Shown: positions 54,835-64,000, counted from the stretch's first letter. The stretch is 64,000 nucleotides of DNA from Nephrocerus scutellatus (GCA_947095585.1 OX352763.1:66329067-66393066), one strand, 5' to 3'. A program made the numbers and translations. The notes: generated from the sequence alone by a model not told the origin.

Positions 54835-56375
54835 TGTGAAGGGAAAATTTGCCACACACAATTTAACAAATTTTTCCACATATTATTTTTTGTACACAAC
54901 ACTTTTTTGAATTAAATAAAACTTGCATACCTATTACAAAGAAAACGTTTACCATAATGTTCTTAAACCTAGCAACATGTTTCCCACTCTTTTAAGTGGT
55001 AAATTACTCGCCGGAAATACTCTCGGCTAATGGTACATAGCTTCTCTATATTTTCTTTTTTCGTTCCTCTCACAACGCGTAAATTCACCACGCACAACCA
55101 ATACACGCCATCATCAACCAGCTGAGTGGGAGAATGACGACACACATACAGCACGAGACCACACAGACTAGGGATACCCCGATCCTGACTAATGAGTAAA
55201 CGCACCCACATACATGCAGAAGCACACAGCATCATTGGAGAAAACAAAAACAACATGCATACTTTTAGCATCAGACAAGTCGAGGGGGACAACAACAACA
55301 AGCATGCAGTGTAAGACGGCGCAGACCCACGAAGAAAGCAACAACAAACAACATGTAAACATGATAGCGGACAATTAGAAGTCTGCAGCATTATTCGACA
55401 GCAGAGTCCCCTATCCCTGCATCAACGGGATCTGGAACTAACAAACAACAAAGAGGCAACAACAACACTACCAAGTCCCACCGATCATGTGATGTAGCGG
55501 ATTTCCATATCGCTGCACCAACGGGATCACGAACCAGCAAACCATCGAGCGCAGCAATACTGACCGGCCGGACCAAACAACAACAACCATATCACATCAA
55601 AGGAAACAACAACAACAGGCGAGTTAGCGGATTTCACCATCGTTGCAACAACGGGATTTCTACACCCGATGGAGGACTATAAAAGGCCAGCAGTCCTAAC
55701 AATCGCACTTCTTTCCTAGAAATCCCTCTTCCCGGCAACAAGTCAGAGTGAATGGCTCAAGAGCGAAGTCCTTGCCTTCATTTCACACTTTACGTCAGTA
55801 TTTATCCTAACGATTGAAGGTTCAAGGCTTTACGCTAGACATTATCCACGCTTTACGCTAGATTGGAGGTTCAAGAGCGAAGTCCTTGCCTTCACGCCCA
55901 CGCTTTACGCTAGACACTATCCACGCTCTACGCTAGATTGAAGGTTCAAGAGCGAAGTCCTTGCCTTCACGCCCACGTTAGACATTATCCACGCTTTACG
56001 CTAGATTGGAGGTTCAAGAGCGAAGTCCTTGCCTTCACGCCCCCGCTTTACGCTAGGCATTATCCACGCTTTACGCTAGATTGAAGGTTCAAGAGCGAAG
56101 TCCTATCCTTCACGCCAACGCTCTACGCGAGAACAGACTATAATCCCTCCTGGAGATACGTCGTTTTCCTTTAATCATAATTGAAACTAATACAGTAAAA
56201 TAATATATCGCTTTAAATAAACGATAATTTTAAGTGTACAGATTAAGCGAAGAACAAATAAAGAACGATTGAATTCCATTCCCAACTAAAAACAAATTCT
56301 TTTTATTGAAACGACCCTAATAGAAGGAACCCTGGTCACACTGAGTTTTACCCCGGCTGGGAAAACCTCGTTACA
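54835..56375 (+). mobile_element. Gyp-Z LTR3 (1541 bp)
   Basis: Begins TGTGAAGGGAAAATTTGCCA, ends TCGTTACA. A TATAAAAG box is at 55678-55685. Five or six 75-bp-type repeats (GGTTCAAGAGCGAAGTCCTT) lie at 55818-56110, some shortened. Compared with LTR1 it lacks a block around 55401 (GACAGC joined to AGAGTCCCC). It is followed by the CTGT target duplication and not by a primer-binding site. Confidence 0.85.
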
Positions 56376-56719
56376 CTGTTGCCGTTGACGATGTCCATTC
56401 ACCCTTGTTCTCTATACCTACAATTCCTAATTGTACTTGACTTTGGATTTTGTGTGTATCCGCCGCCGTACAGCATTGTATTCGGTATGTAACAATTGGA
56501 AATGTGTGTTGTTACTCGCTATAGCTGCAGTATTTGTTTTATCTGCAGTGTTATATACACACAGCATTGAATGCAGCGCGATCGCACGAATTATGTGCAT
56601 TGCTATTTGTTATAGCTGCAGTGTTGTATATACACAGCATTGAAGGCAGAGCGATCGCATGAATTATGTGTATTGCTATTGAATGTATATTTGAATGCTA
56701 TTGAATGTAGCGGATATCG
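56376..56719 (+). other. Unidentified insert in Osv-B RNase H, right part
   Basis: Contiguous with 40298-40972 before Gyp-Z entered. It contains two tandem units of about 73 bases with TATACACACAGCATTGAATG, GCGATCGCACGAATTATGTG and TATAGCTGCAGTGTT (56549 and 56622). The frame 56431-56643 reads through this repeat and is not a gene. The right boundary with Osv-B is approximate. Confidence 0.45.
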
Positions 56720-57432
56720 GGTGACGAGCTCTTGAACATGGAATATTTATGTTTGACATGAAAAGTGAGCGCTGTAGCGTGCTTGGCGTACTTTCGATAT
56801 TGTGACGCATTTGACGTCGTGGGAAAGGAGATCGTGTTTAGGAGAGTTAACTTGATGAGACGACATGTATTGCGATCCGCCGAATTCCAGAATACCAGAA
56901 AAGCATCTCGTGGAAGCTTTGGGTTCCTGAAAGCATGACAAACGACGTCATACATCGAGCCCACGGGAGCGTGACCAGTGCGCACGGAGGAGTATGGAAA
57001 ACATTAGAAATGATTAAGCGTTACTTCTTTTGGCCACATATGACGAAACAGATTCGAAAGTACATTGCCAGCTGCGAAACGTGCAAATGCACTAAGTCAC
57101 CCAACAAAATCTTGCGTCCTAGGATGGGCCAGATGGTTCAATCAGCCCGACCCTTTCAAAGATTATACATGGATTTGTTAGGTCCTTACCCTCGATCAAA
57201 ATCCGGAGCTATTGGTATTTTAATCATAGTCGACCATCTCTCTAAGTTCAATTTCCTGGAAACTCTCAAAAAGTTCTGTGCTTCTACTATTTGCAAGTAC
57301 TTGGAGGAATCCATATTTCACACCTTTCCCCGAAGTAATTGTGACAGATAACGGCGTACAGTTTAGGTCAGCTATGTTCAACTCGCTTCTTAACAGGTAC
57401 CGAATCAATCATCTATATACAGCACTGTACTC
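56720..57432 (+). pseudogene. Osv-B pol linker and integrase, truncated
   Basis: Osv-B sense resumes upstream of SWKLWVPE (about 56907), the same words that precede the GGGT repeat in Osv-A. The zinc domain is AHGGVWKTLEMIKRYFFWPH and CETCKCTK. The core has YMDLLGPYPRSKSG (first Asp) and, after a frameshift near 57325, VTDNGVQFRSAMF (second Asp). Coding stops at LYTALYSP (57432), just before the third catalytic residue, where it is joined to LTR sequence. The integrase C-terminus is deleted. Confidence 0.85.
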
Positions 57433-57433
57433 C

Positions 57434-58742
57434 CCGGTTTTGGCTGTCATCAATTCAGTGATTGGCATCCATAAACGTCTACGGCGTACCGACCGTATAG
57501 ACCAGATGCAAGTATGTATACACCTCGTATGATTCGGTGAGATGCAGACAGAGAAAAAAAAAGACACACAAACATGCTGGAGAGTCTTGCTCTCCTTATC
57601 ATCGTTCAGTGCATTAAGTCGAAAAGTCACTGAATTGTCTCCAGGCAGGTCTGACTCGGTGTCAATGACGAAAGGTGACGAATGTTCGGTCGTGCGAAGG
57701 CATACATACTGCATCGTGTGATGTATTTGGTTTTTTTTGTGGCTTAGGCGCCGACCGAGAGGAAAAAGTTTAGGAGTTGTTGCGAGGTTGAGTTTGGGGT
57801 TGACTGGTCATTGTGGACGACAATCGATTTGTATGGGTTGACGAAATCGGTCAGAGTGGATTTTTATTGTTTGACCAAAGCGGAGAGTCGATTTTTATTG
57901 TTCGAGGAAAGCGGGGAGTCGGTATTTAGAGTTTGACCAAAGCAGTCCGAGTGGGTATTTATAGTTTGATCAAAGCGGTCGGAGTCGGTTTTTATTTGTT
58001 TGGCCAAAGCGGTCACGGTGTGGTTTTGGTGATTGATCAAAGCGGTCCATTAGTAAATCGTATTTTTTCGATTCGAGAAATCTCGGAACTGGAGGCTGAA
58101 CTGTGTCGTCATTGGCGTCTGCAAGCCATTAAAAGTTTCCGACCATTTTGGAAAATAAAGCATCTTATTATAGACTTTGACCGAAGCGGTCAAGTGCATA
58201 TACAACGTGCGTCGTCCAGTAAATTTTACGGATCGTATAACGTGATATTATAGACTTTGACCTAAGCGGTCCAGTTTGCTTACAACGCGCATAATTTATG
58301 ATTCGAGAAATTTCGGAAATTGGAGTGCGAACAGCGTCGTCATTGGCGTCTGCACGCCATTAAAAGGTTTCCAGCCATTTTGAAAAATAAAGCGGTCAAG
58401 TGTGCATACAACTCGCTTCGTATTTTATGGTTCGAGGAACTTCGGAAATTCTGCGCGTACAGTGGCTGCCTCTAGTACCCACTACTCACCACTGATGTTG
58501 AACCAACAACAACGACGATTGATCTTCAAACCACAGGAGTCGGTCAAGGACCTTTAGGCGAACCTTACACCAGCGAAAAGGAAATAAAGCATTCGAACAC
58601 TCAAACCCGAAGCTTTCTCTTAACTAATTAGCTTTCCCGATTAAATAAGTCCAAATTACTAGTCTTAGTAACGGGGTCCCGATTTGGGCCCCAAATTTTG
58701 TAATGGTAGTCCAACTGGTCCGCCCAGGCCTCAAGGAAATTC
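57434..58742 (+). mobile_element. Osv-B 3' LTR, truncated at both ends
   Basis: Matches the 5' LTR 25942 to about 27413. It begins at the integrase junction (CCGGTTTTGGCTGTCATC), so the polypurine tract and LTR start are lost, and it ends at GGAAATTCTAAC, about 70 bases before the expected LTR end. It has the same AAAGCGGTC motif array with fewer units. Several substitutions separate the two LTRs (for example TCACCAATTC and TCATCAATTC), so Osv-B is old compared with the tandem duplication. Confidence 0.8.
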
Positions 58743-59212
58743 TAACAATGCCCATTAATCTTTAAATTGTTCCATACAGATTCATCGTCATCGACAGCGC
58801 TGCCGACGTCGGATAGATGCATTCACGTAAGTGGTTTCATATTAAATTATCGATCCTTATATAAATTTAACCTTCGGAGTATTCAGTTCCTTTGGGCCTT
58901 GGGCAAAAGTGGCTGTCAAACAGTAATTGAAGTAATACCGTTGAATTTTTTTTTGTTTCTTTGTTGACTCATAAGAGTGAATAAAAAAAAAGTAAATGCT
59001 TAAACTTGCGTTTTATCAAGTATAAGATTGTAAGCAAGTGAAAAAAATTTAAGTACTTACTTGGTGGATCAATGGATACTTAACGTTTAAGTAATTACCC
59101 TTTTTATAAGCAAACACTTAAAAATTTCCCAGTATTCACTTAAAAAACTGTGAATAAAAAAAGTAAACTCTTTTACATACTTCCATAAATACTTGATGAT
59201 TTACAAGGTTGC
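58743..59212. other. Unassigned DNA between Osv-B and the Harbinger remnant
   Basis: 58767-58967 holds a frame I do not recognise. It contains CAGATTCATCGTCATCGACA and ends near a GTAAGT at 58828, so a small host exon is imaginable but weakly supported. 58975-59170 is AT-rich and repeats AGTGAATAAAAAAAAAGTAA twice; a similar word in inverted orientation occurs at 62473-62496. Confidence 0.35.
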
Positions 59213-59796
59213 GTGCCTGCAAACTTGAATTTAGTTTCGAAATATATTTTGATCAGAATGGCAGGAATTATTAATGTTCGTAAAACTAAAAACTATCGTG
59301 AACGCCGGGAAATAGATCGAACCAAAAGTAAACAACTTTTGAGGTTTGATACTGAAAACGTAAAGTTTATAGCGGATTATTTTTTGGTTACCCATTTCGC
59401 GAGTAGAGGTGGAGGGCTGAGTGCATATCAAAAAATGACAATTTTTTTACGCTACCTAAGTGACCCAGGATATCAAAGTGGTAATGCTGAGGATATGGAA
59501 GTAGATAGAACTACCGTTTGTAAGTATGTCACCGAGGAATTTATTAAAAAATCCCACGAATGGATAAAATTTCTTAGAACACAAGGAGAGTTCGAAGAAG
59601 CTGCGGCAAAATGGCAACGCGCTTCAAAATTCCGACAGTTATTGGAGCATTGGATTGTACGCATGTTGAAATATTGAAACCGAAACATTTTGGTGACAAT
59701 TATATCAACAGAAAAGGATACCCAAGCTTAAACATACAAGAAACTTGTGATGCGGATGAAAAATTTACCCACTTATTGCCCCAGGCACTTTATTGA
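59213..59796 (+). pseudogene. PIF/Harbinger (HARBI1-like) transposase remnant
   Basis: First frame 59213-59677; the likely start is the internal ATG at 59258 (MAGIINVRKTKNYRERREID). It contains the N-terminal region with FLRYLSDPGYQSGNAEDMEV and VDRTTVCKYVTEEF, typical of HARBI1-like proteins. The second frame (59611-59796) holds the start of the DDE nuclease: IPTVIGALDCTHVEI (first catalytic Asp), YINRKGYPSLNIQ and CDADEKFT. The rest of the nuclease, with the second Asp and the Glu, is missing. A frameshift near 59615 separates the two pieces. Confidence 0.85.
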
Positions 59797-60128
59797 AAAC
59801 TGGGTTTTCCTCAAAATTCATTAGCTGCATCAATTCTTTCTCCCATTCTAAAAGCTTAATTTGTTTATTTCCTGTTTGATTTTTATCCGTCTTTTTTTTA
59901 ATCTGCTTTCATATTGCTTAATTTTTTCCTCAGTTTTGATATTTCACAAATTTAACCGTTTTTTTTTTGCATTTCATCTTTCAACTGTACCCAAGAATTT
60001 TCTTTTAATTTTATTGAGCTGGGTGTCATGAAACGCTTCAGAAGTATTGAGTGTTTTTTCAACAATTTAACAAACAGCGCTCTATCATCACCGCTGGAAG
60101 CAGCATCACTTTCTTCACACGATAACAT
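59780..60128 (-). pseudogene. Harbinger Myb/SANT-like accessory gene remnant
   Basis: Read on the minus strand from the ATG at 60126-60128, an acidic start (MLSCEESDAASSGDD) is followed by a Myb/SANT-like segment (FVKLLKKHSILLKRF, SWVQLKDEMQ). Poly-A slippage stops the frame near 59965. It can be followed in other frames with KKTDKNQTGNKQIKLLEWEK and ENPVFNKVPGA, down to the junction with the transposase piece. Harbinger elements carry two genes, a nuclease and a Myb-like DNA-binding partner; the convergent arrangement here fits that. No long uninterrupted frame remains. Confidence 0.7.
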
Positions 60129-60449
60129 TTTGAAAATTTATATAATAAAATGTATAGATGACTAATTGTAGCCTTTACTCACCGAATATTAAATTAAATT
60201 CATATAGACAATATTTTTTTAGGACTAACTTATATGTATATTGCCATCAAATTTAAACAAAGCTGGTTACATATAATTGTATATAAACAGTAATTTAATA
60301 AATACGTTATAAAATATAAATAAATCCTCTGATTTGATACAAAATATGACCACCAAATTATATTATTTGTACGTACAAATTAATATATAAAGAGAATTAA
60401 GTTGGCAGAAGTACTACCTTATTTTTTTTTTGAAAAACATTTGGTAATA
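60129..60449. other. AT-rich non-coding stretch
   Basis: Nothing recognisable. It may be part of the Harbinger element. Confidence 0.6.
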
Positions 60450-61402
60450 CAGGGTTTTCCAATAAGAGCACTTAAACTTTTTTTTTTTGAATAAAACACA
60501 AACTGTTCGATTTTTGAACTAACTTTTTTTTTATTAACGAATTTGAACATATACATATGATACATTTAAGTATGAAACTCCATTTCTTTTGCATGACCAC
60601 CGCGTGCACGTTTTACGAAGTCCAATCTTTGAACCCAATTTTCGACCACTCTTTCGCATAAATCGGCCGAAATTCCAGCAATTTCACGTTCAATATTGGC
60701 TCTGAGCTCTTGCAACGTCGCCGGCTTATTGGCATAGACCAATGACTTCACATAACCCCAAAGAAAATAATCTAGAGGTGTCAAATCACACGAGCGCGGC
60801 GGCCACTGGACGGGCCCATTTCGCGAAATAACACGCTCATCGAACTTAGTCTTCAATAACGCGATTGTATCGTGTGCTGTGTGGCATGTGGCCCCGTCCT
60901 GCTGAAACCACATGTCGTCCAAGTCCATTCCATTCAATTGCGGCCAAAAAAAATCGTTTATCATATCGCGGTACCGATTTCCATTAACAGTAACGTGGCG
61001 ATCGTTATCGTCGATGAAAAAATATGGCACAATGACGCCGCCGGCATGTAATCCGCACCAAACAGTGACTTTTTCGGGATGCAACGGTGCCTCATGAATC
61101 ACGTGTGGGTTGCTTTCTGCCCAGTAACGCATATTTTGCTTGTTGACAAATCCTTCTAGCCAAAAGTGAGCCTCATCGCTGAAGATGATTTTTCGATGAA
61201 ATCTGCTCTTAAAGTAGCGGCAACAGAACGATTATTTTGATAAAAAATTTGCACAATTTGCAATCGCTGTTCACATGTGTAGCATTCCATGATGAAATGT
61301 ATACTAATAAAGTTTCCAAAAGACATAAGAACAATAAAAAATATGGCGTCGTTCACCGTCCCTATCGGAGAAAAGTTGAAGCGCACCTGTTGAAACACCC
61401 GA
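60450..61402 (-). mobile_element. rosa-like DD41D mariner, internally deleted (953 bp)
   Basis: TA at 60448-60449 and 61403-61404 flanks inverted ends: GGGTTTTCCAATAAGAGCAC on the left and, complemented, GGGTGTTTCAACAGGTGCGC on the right. Both lead into TT(A/C)AACTTTT. The minus strand encodes the transposase. It is the same family as 12063-12643; the two copies have different internal deletions. Confidence 0.9.
60566..61290 (-). pseudogene. DD41D mariner transposase, partial
   Basis: The N-terminus (MECYTCEQRLQIVQIFYQNN, a DUF4817-type helix-turn-helix) lies at about 61160-61290, is joined to a shortened linker, and is followed by the open C-terminal frame 60566-61132 (188 codons). That frame carries VTVWCGLHAGG (first catalytic Asp region partly lost upstream), FQQDGATCHTA with the second Asp and TPLDYFLWGYVK with the third. 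There are 41 residues between the last two aspartates, which defines the DD41D (rosa) group. The protein ends HAKEMEFHT. The middle helix-turn-helix is deleted, so the copy is inactive. Confidence 0.85.
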
Positions 61403-61590
61403 TATTAGTAAAATATTACAATCTAGTCCCTAGACTAATAAGCAATTTTGTTTTGACTTAAATTAATAAAAATACAAAATTAAAAGTTTAAAGGTTTGAA
61501 GCTAACTATAAATGATTATATTATATATGCTGCTCTAGTTCAAAAGGGTTATTTCTTTTTAGTCTCCTAACTAGGTTTGTGTGGTCCAAG

Positions 61591-62170
61591 TGTGAAGGGC
61601 GCGTACCAGCGCTCACATAGTATTCAAGGTTAGATCGATTCTTTATTCCTATAGTTAATTGCATTCCTCATATTGCCTTCTGCATATGAACCGCAATTAA
61701 AATATTAAAGCATAAACACTCAACGAGTGAACGAACAAAAAAAGAGTCTTATTACTTTGTTGGCACACTCCATGCCTGAGCATGACAGCATACAATGTAA
61801 TAAGATTACGATCGGCAGTCGTTTGCCTATGACAACAAAATGCATAGAAAGCATTATGGGCAAGCGATCATAAAAAAAGGTAAATAACGTTCGGTCACTT
61901 ACCCTTGCTGTGCATGGCGCTGACCGAGCATGCAATAAAATTATACACAAAAATAGGTCACTTGCCTGCGCTGGTAAATATGTCACATCAGCAATATAGG
62001 CAAGCGACCTAAAGCAATTAAGAATGTTCGGTATATTGGAATGCAATAATGCCAAAATGCTGACCAGCACAAATAAGTATATTCTTAATTATGTACTATG
62101 TTTTTGAGTCTTTGAACTCCTATAAATAAGCAATAAAATTACAATAAAGATCAATTCCAAATAGGACGTC
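61591..62170 (+). mobile_element. Solo LTR related to the Gyp-Y LTR
   Basis: Starts TGTGAAGGGCGCGTACCAGC, matching the Gyp-Y 5' LTR start (TGTGAGGGATCGCACCAGCG). Inside, the words TCGTTTGCCTATGA, GCATTATGGGCAAGCGA and TTACCCTTGCTGTGCATGGC match the 39053-39180 block of the Gyp-Y 3' LTR. CCTATAAATAAG near 62120 may be the TATA box. No internal region follows. The right end is approximate. The minus frame 61720-62070 is not a gene. Confidence 0.7.
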
Positions 62171-62184
62171 AAACCGATACCACC

Positions 62185-62480
62185 GGTGTTTTATTAGGCA
62201 CCTTGTTTTGAAATCGTTGGATTATTTGAATGTTGCTTTTTTGGTGCAAACCCAAAGTTGAATACCATAAGTCCATATGGGTTTTATGACGAAATTTTAT
62301 TGTTTGTTGATATACAAGATTGTCTTCCTATCATCCAGTACAGTTTTCTGTAGCGAATACCAATCTCCTCTCTTTTTTTCTTGACATGGGCTTTCCATCG
62401 AAGTTTCGCATCCAAAGTCATACCAAAATACTTTGCACAATTTGCGTATGGTATGGCTTGGTTGTTAATATAAGTACTTA
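62185..62480 (-). pseudogene. Jockey-clade LINE reverse transcriptase C-terminal fragment
   Basis: The minus strand reads NNQAIPYANCAKYFGMTLDA, KLRWKAHVKKKREEIGIRYR, KLYWMIGRQS and IWTYGIQLWVC, the highly conserved C-terminal end of Jockey-type non-LTR retrotransposon RTs. Only about 95 codons remain, with a stop near the low end. No start, endonuclease or poly-A tail is visible. Confidence 0.85.
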
Positions 62481-62533
62481 CTTTTTTTTATTCACTTCAC
62501 CCATTAACAATATCTGAATCATTTTTTTTTTGT

Positions 62534-62934
62534 TATTAAAGTTTAAACTTCAATTATTTTTAAATTAATATATTGATTGGCTCGATATTAAAGCCCAACT
62601 GGCTTTATACATTATTAAAGTTTAAAGCTTCAATTATCTTTAATTTAATATATTGATTAGCTCGATATTAAAGCCCAACTGGCTTTATACATTATTAAAG
62701 TTTTAAAGCTTCAATTATCTTTAATTTAATATAGTGATTAGCTCGATATTAAAGCTCAACTGGCTTTTACATAATAAAAGCTTTAAAGCTTCAATTATCT
62801 TTAATTTAATATAGTGATTAGCTCGATATTAAAGCTCAACTGGCTTTATACATTATTAAAGCTTTAAAGCTTCAATTATCTTTAATTTAATATAGTGATT
62901 AGCCCGATATTAAAGCCCAACCGGCTTTATACAT
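62534..62934 (+). repeat. Five tandem repeats of about 80 bp
   Basis: The unit contains GCTCGATATTAAAGCCCAAC, TGGCTTTATACATTATTAAA and AGCTTCAATTATCTTTAATT. GCTCGATATT (or GCCCG) occurs at 62580, 62660, 62741, 62821 and 62902, so the period is 80-81. The array ends exactly where the next LTR begins (62935). Confidence 0.9.
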
Positions 62935-63124
62935 TGTGGAGACCTGCTCCGCATGATGAAGAGGCTGAATAGCGAGAGAGCGATGGTACGAGTAGAACGA
63001 TGTCTGGTATTGAGTGTGAAGTCAGTCGTTTATAAGATGTTGAGCTATGCGGACTGCTAATAAATATGAAGTGTTAAAACCGGTTTCTTTTGTGTTTTTA
63101 TTTAGTAGTACATAGTGGTTTACA
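62935..63124 (+). mobile_element. 5' LTR of a second Gypsy type (mag-like), about 190 bp
   Basis: Begins TGTGGAGACCTGCTCCGCAT and ends GGTTTACA, followed by CAG and a primer-binding site, with gag downstream. AATAAATATG near 63060 may act as a poly-A signal. The 3' LTR is outside the window, so the ends rest on the TG..CA rule and the primer-binding site. Confidence 0.7.
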
Positions 63125-63127
63125 CAG

Positions 63128-63145
63128 TGGCGACGAGAACGGGAT
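63128..63145 (+). other. Primer-binding site of the mag-like Gypsy
   Basis: TGGCGACGAGAACGGGAT directly follows the LTR. Sites of the form GTGGCGACGAGGA are common in mag-like insect Gypsy elements. The tRNA is not identified. Confidence 0.65.
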
Positions 63146-63179
63146 ATATCGTTGTTGTAATACGGCAACGTATAGAAAC

Positions 63180-63480
63180 AAAAAATTGTTGTTGGCACAT
63201 TAAATCGGAAAAAAAATTTTGTTGTTGGCACATTAAATTGTGGTTGCTGAAGGCACATTTAATTGTGCATAAAAAAAAAAAATTATTGGTTGTTGAATGT
63301 ACTTTCAATCAATCGATCAATTGTACAAACGGAAAAAAATTGTGGTTGTTGAAGGTACATTCAATTGTACAAACGGAAAAAAAATTGTGGTTGTTGAAGG
63401 CACATTCAATTGTGCAAACGAAAAAAAACAATAATATTGTTTGTTGAAAGCACATTCAATTGTGCAAACAGAAAAAAAAA
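63180..63480 (+). repeat. Leader repeats of about 46 bp with TTGTTGAAGGCACATTCAAT
   Basis: About five imperfect copies of TGGTTGTTGAAGG(C/T)ACATTC, each followed by AATTGT(G/A)CAAACGGAAAAAA, start near 63241, 63290, 63343, 63389 and 63438. They lie between the primer-binding site and gag. The frame 63115-63447 reads through them and is not a gene. Confidence 0.85.
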
Positions 63481-63538
63481 CATATTAATTATTTTGGTTG
63501 TGAAATTGTGAAATTAATTTATTAACCATGAGTGATTA

Positions 63539-64000
63539 ATGACAAAACAAAGCAAAGAGGAAAAACAAGCTTCTGCACTTAGGGGGGCCACAGCTCCAAG
63601 AAGTGGCATTTAATATACCAGGCGCTCTGATTGAGCCAAATGCAGAAGCAGGTGTCGACGTATTCCAAATCCTGGTTAATAAGTTGGGGGAATATTTCTC
63701 TCCACAAAGAAATTCCACTTTCGAGCGTCATCTATTTCGATCATTGAGACCGGAACAAGGAGAGAATCTAAACAAGTTTATGGTCAAGCTTAGAAATCAG
63801 GAAGCAAAATGTTTGTTTGGAAAAACAAAAGAAGAAATTGTGGAGATATGCTTAAAAGATAAAATTATAGATTCATGGGCACCAAACGATTTAAAGAAAA
63901 GATTGCTGAAAAAGGAATATTCCTTAGCGGAAATCAATGAACTGTGTCAGGTCTACGAGCAGATTAATAATCAATCGGAAGTAATGTTACCACCAACTTC
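63539..64000 (+). pseudogene. Gag of the mag-like Gypsy, runs off the window
   Basis: From 63567 the frame reads LLHLGGPQLQEVAFNIPGAL, FSPQRNSTFERHLFRSLRP, FMVKLRNQEAKCLFGKTKEE, IIDSWAPNDLKKRLL and CQVYEQINNQS, the typical capsid of mag-like insect Gag. It is open to 64000. The nearest ATG (63539) is one base out of frame, so an indel lies between 63541 and 63570, or the true start is elsewhere. Zinc knuckles would lie beyond the window. Confidence 0.85.

Larger units (their letters stand above)
40973..56375 (+). mobile_element. Gyp-Z tandem array: LTR-internal-LTR-internal-LTR
   Basis: Three LTRs (40973-42663, 47965-49454, 54835-56375) bracket two internal regions. The outer flanks share the 4-bp target duplication CTGT (40969-40972 and 56376-56379), and the junctions inside have none. 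This is the product of one insertion followed by unequal recombination between LTRs. Both internal regions are similar over their whole length and share some lesions (see gag and pol), but each has its own deletions and stops. Confidence 0.9.

Noticed and set aside
56431..56643. 70-codon frame with repeated Cys and Tyr
   Set aside because: Encoded by two tandem 73-bp non-coding repeats.
63115..63447. 110-codon frame
   Set aside because: Reads through the 46-bp leader repeats, and the opposite strand does likewise.

Overview
This window is a eukaryotic repeat graveyard, almost certainly from an insect and most likely a higher fly. The evidence is AT-rich DNA, Osvaldo/Ulysses-like and 17.6/297-like Ty3/Gypsy LTR retrotransposons, a rosa-like DD41D mariner, piggyBac, PIF/Harbinger, a hAT-type MITE and a Jockey-like LINE. 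I found no convincing host protein-coding gene, no tRNA or rRNA gene and no CRISPR array. Nearly every coding region is a broken piece of a mobile element. Element names used here: Osv-A and Osv-B (Osvaldo/Ulysses-like Gypsy), Gyp-Y (17.6-like Gypsy), Gyp-Z copies A and B (Gypsy carrying a Ulp1-like protease).

Layout. 1-3964: 3' two-thirds of Osv-A (Gag, protease, RT, RNase H, integrase). 3965-13960: mostly non-coding, with a minus-strand 17.6/297-like fragment (7435-9118), a tandem-repeat array (10.2-11.06 kb) and a deleted mariner (12063-12643). 13963-16339: piggyBac with TTAA target duplications. 15404-26023: an almost perfect 5310-bp direct tandem duplication that starts inside the piggyBac transposase. 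Each unit carries the piggyBac 3' half, non-coding repeats, a minus-strand Gypsy pol fragment and a hAT MITE. 25942-58742: Osv-B, spread over about 33 kb because other elements landed in it. Gyp-Y (31666-39617, target duplication GCGT) sits in its RT. An unidentified insert (40298 to about 56719) sits in its RNase H and was itself entered by Gyp-Z.

Gyp-Z is an LTR-internal-LTR-internal-LTR tandem array (40973-56375) flanked by one CTGT target duplication, so it arose from one insertion followed by LTR recombination. Each Gyp-Z unit encodes Gag, protease, RT, RNase H and integrase. In the place where an envelope gene would lie, each carries a third ORF with a Ulp1/SENP-type (C48) cysteine protease domain that retains its catalytic His, Asp, Gln and Cys. 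Osv-B Gag begins with a RING-H2 finger. Two unrelated retrotransposons at one locus have thus taken up ubiquitin/SUMO-pathway domains, which is the most interesting biology here.

58743-64000: a two-gene Harbinger remnant (transposase plus convergent Myb-like gene), a second mariner (60450-61402), a solo LTR related to Gyp-Y, a LINE RT fragment, an 80-bp tandem array, and the 5' LTR, primer-binding site and partial gag of another Gypsy element that runs off the window.
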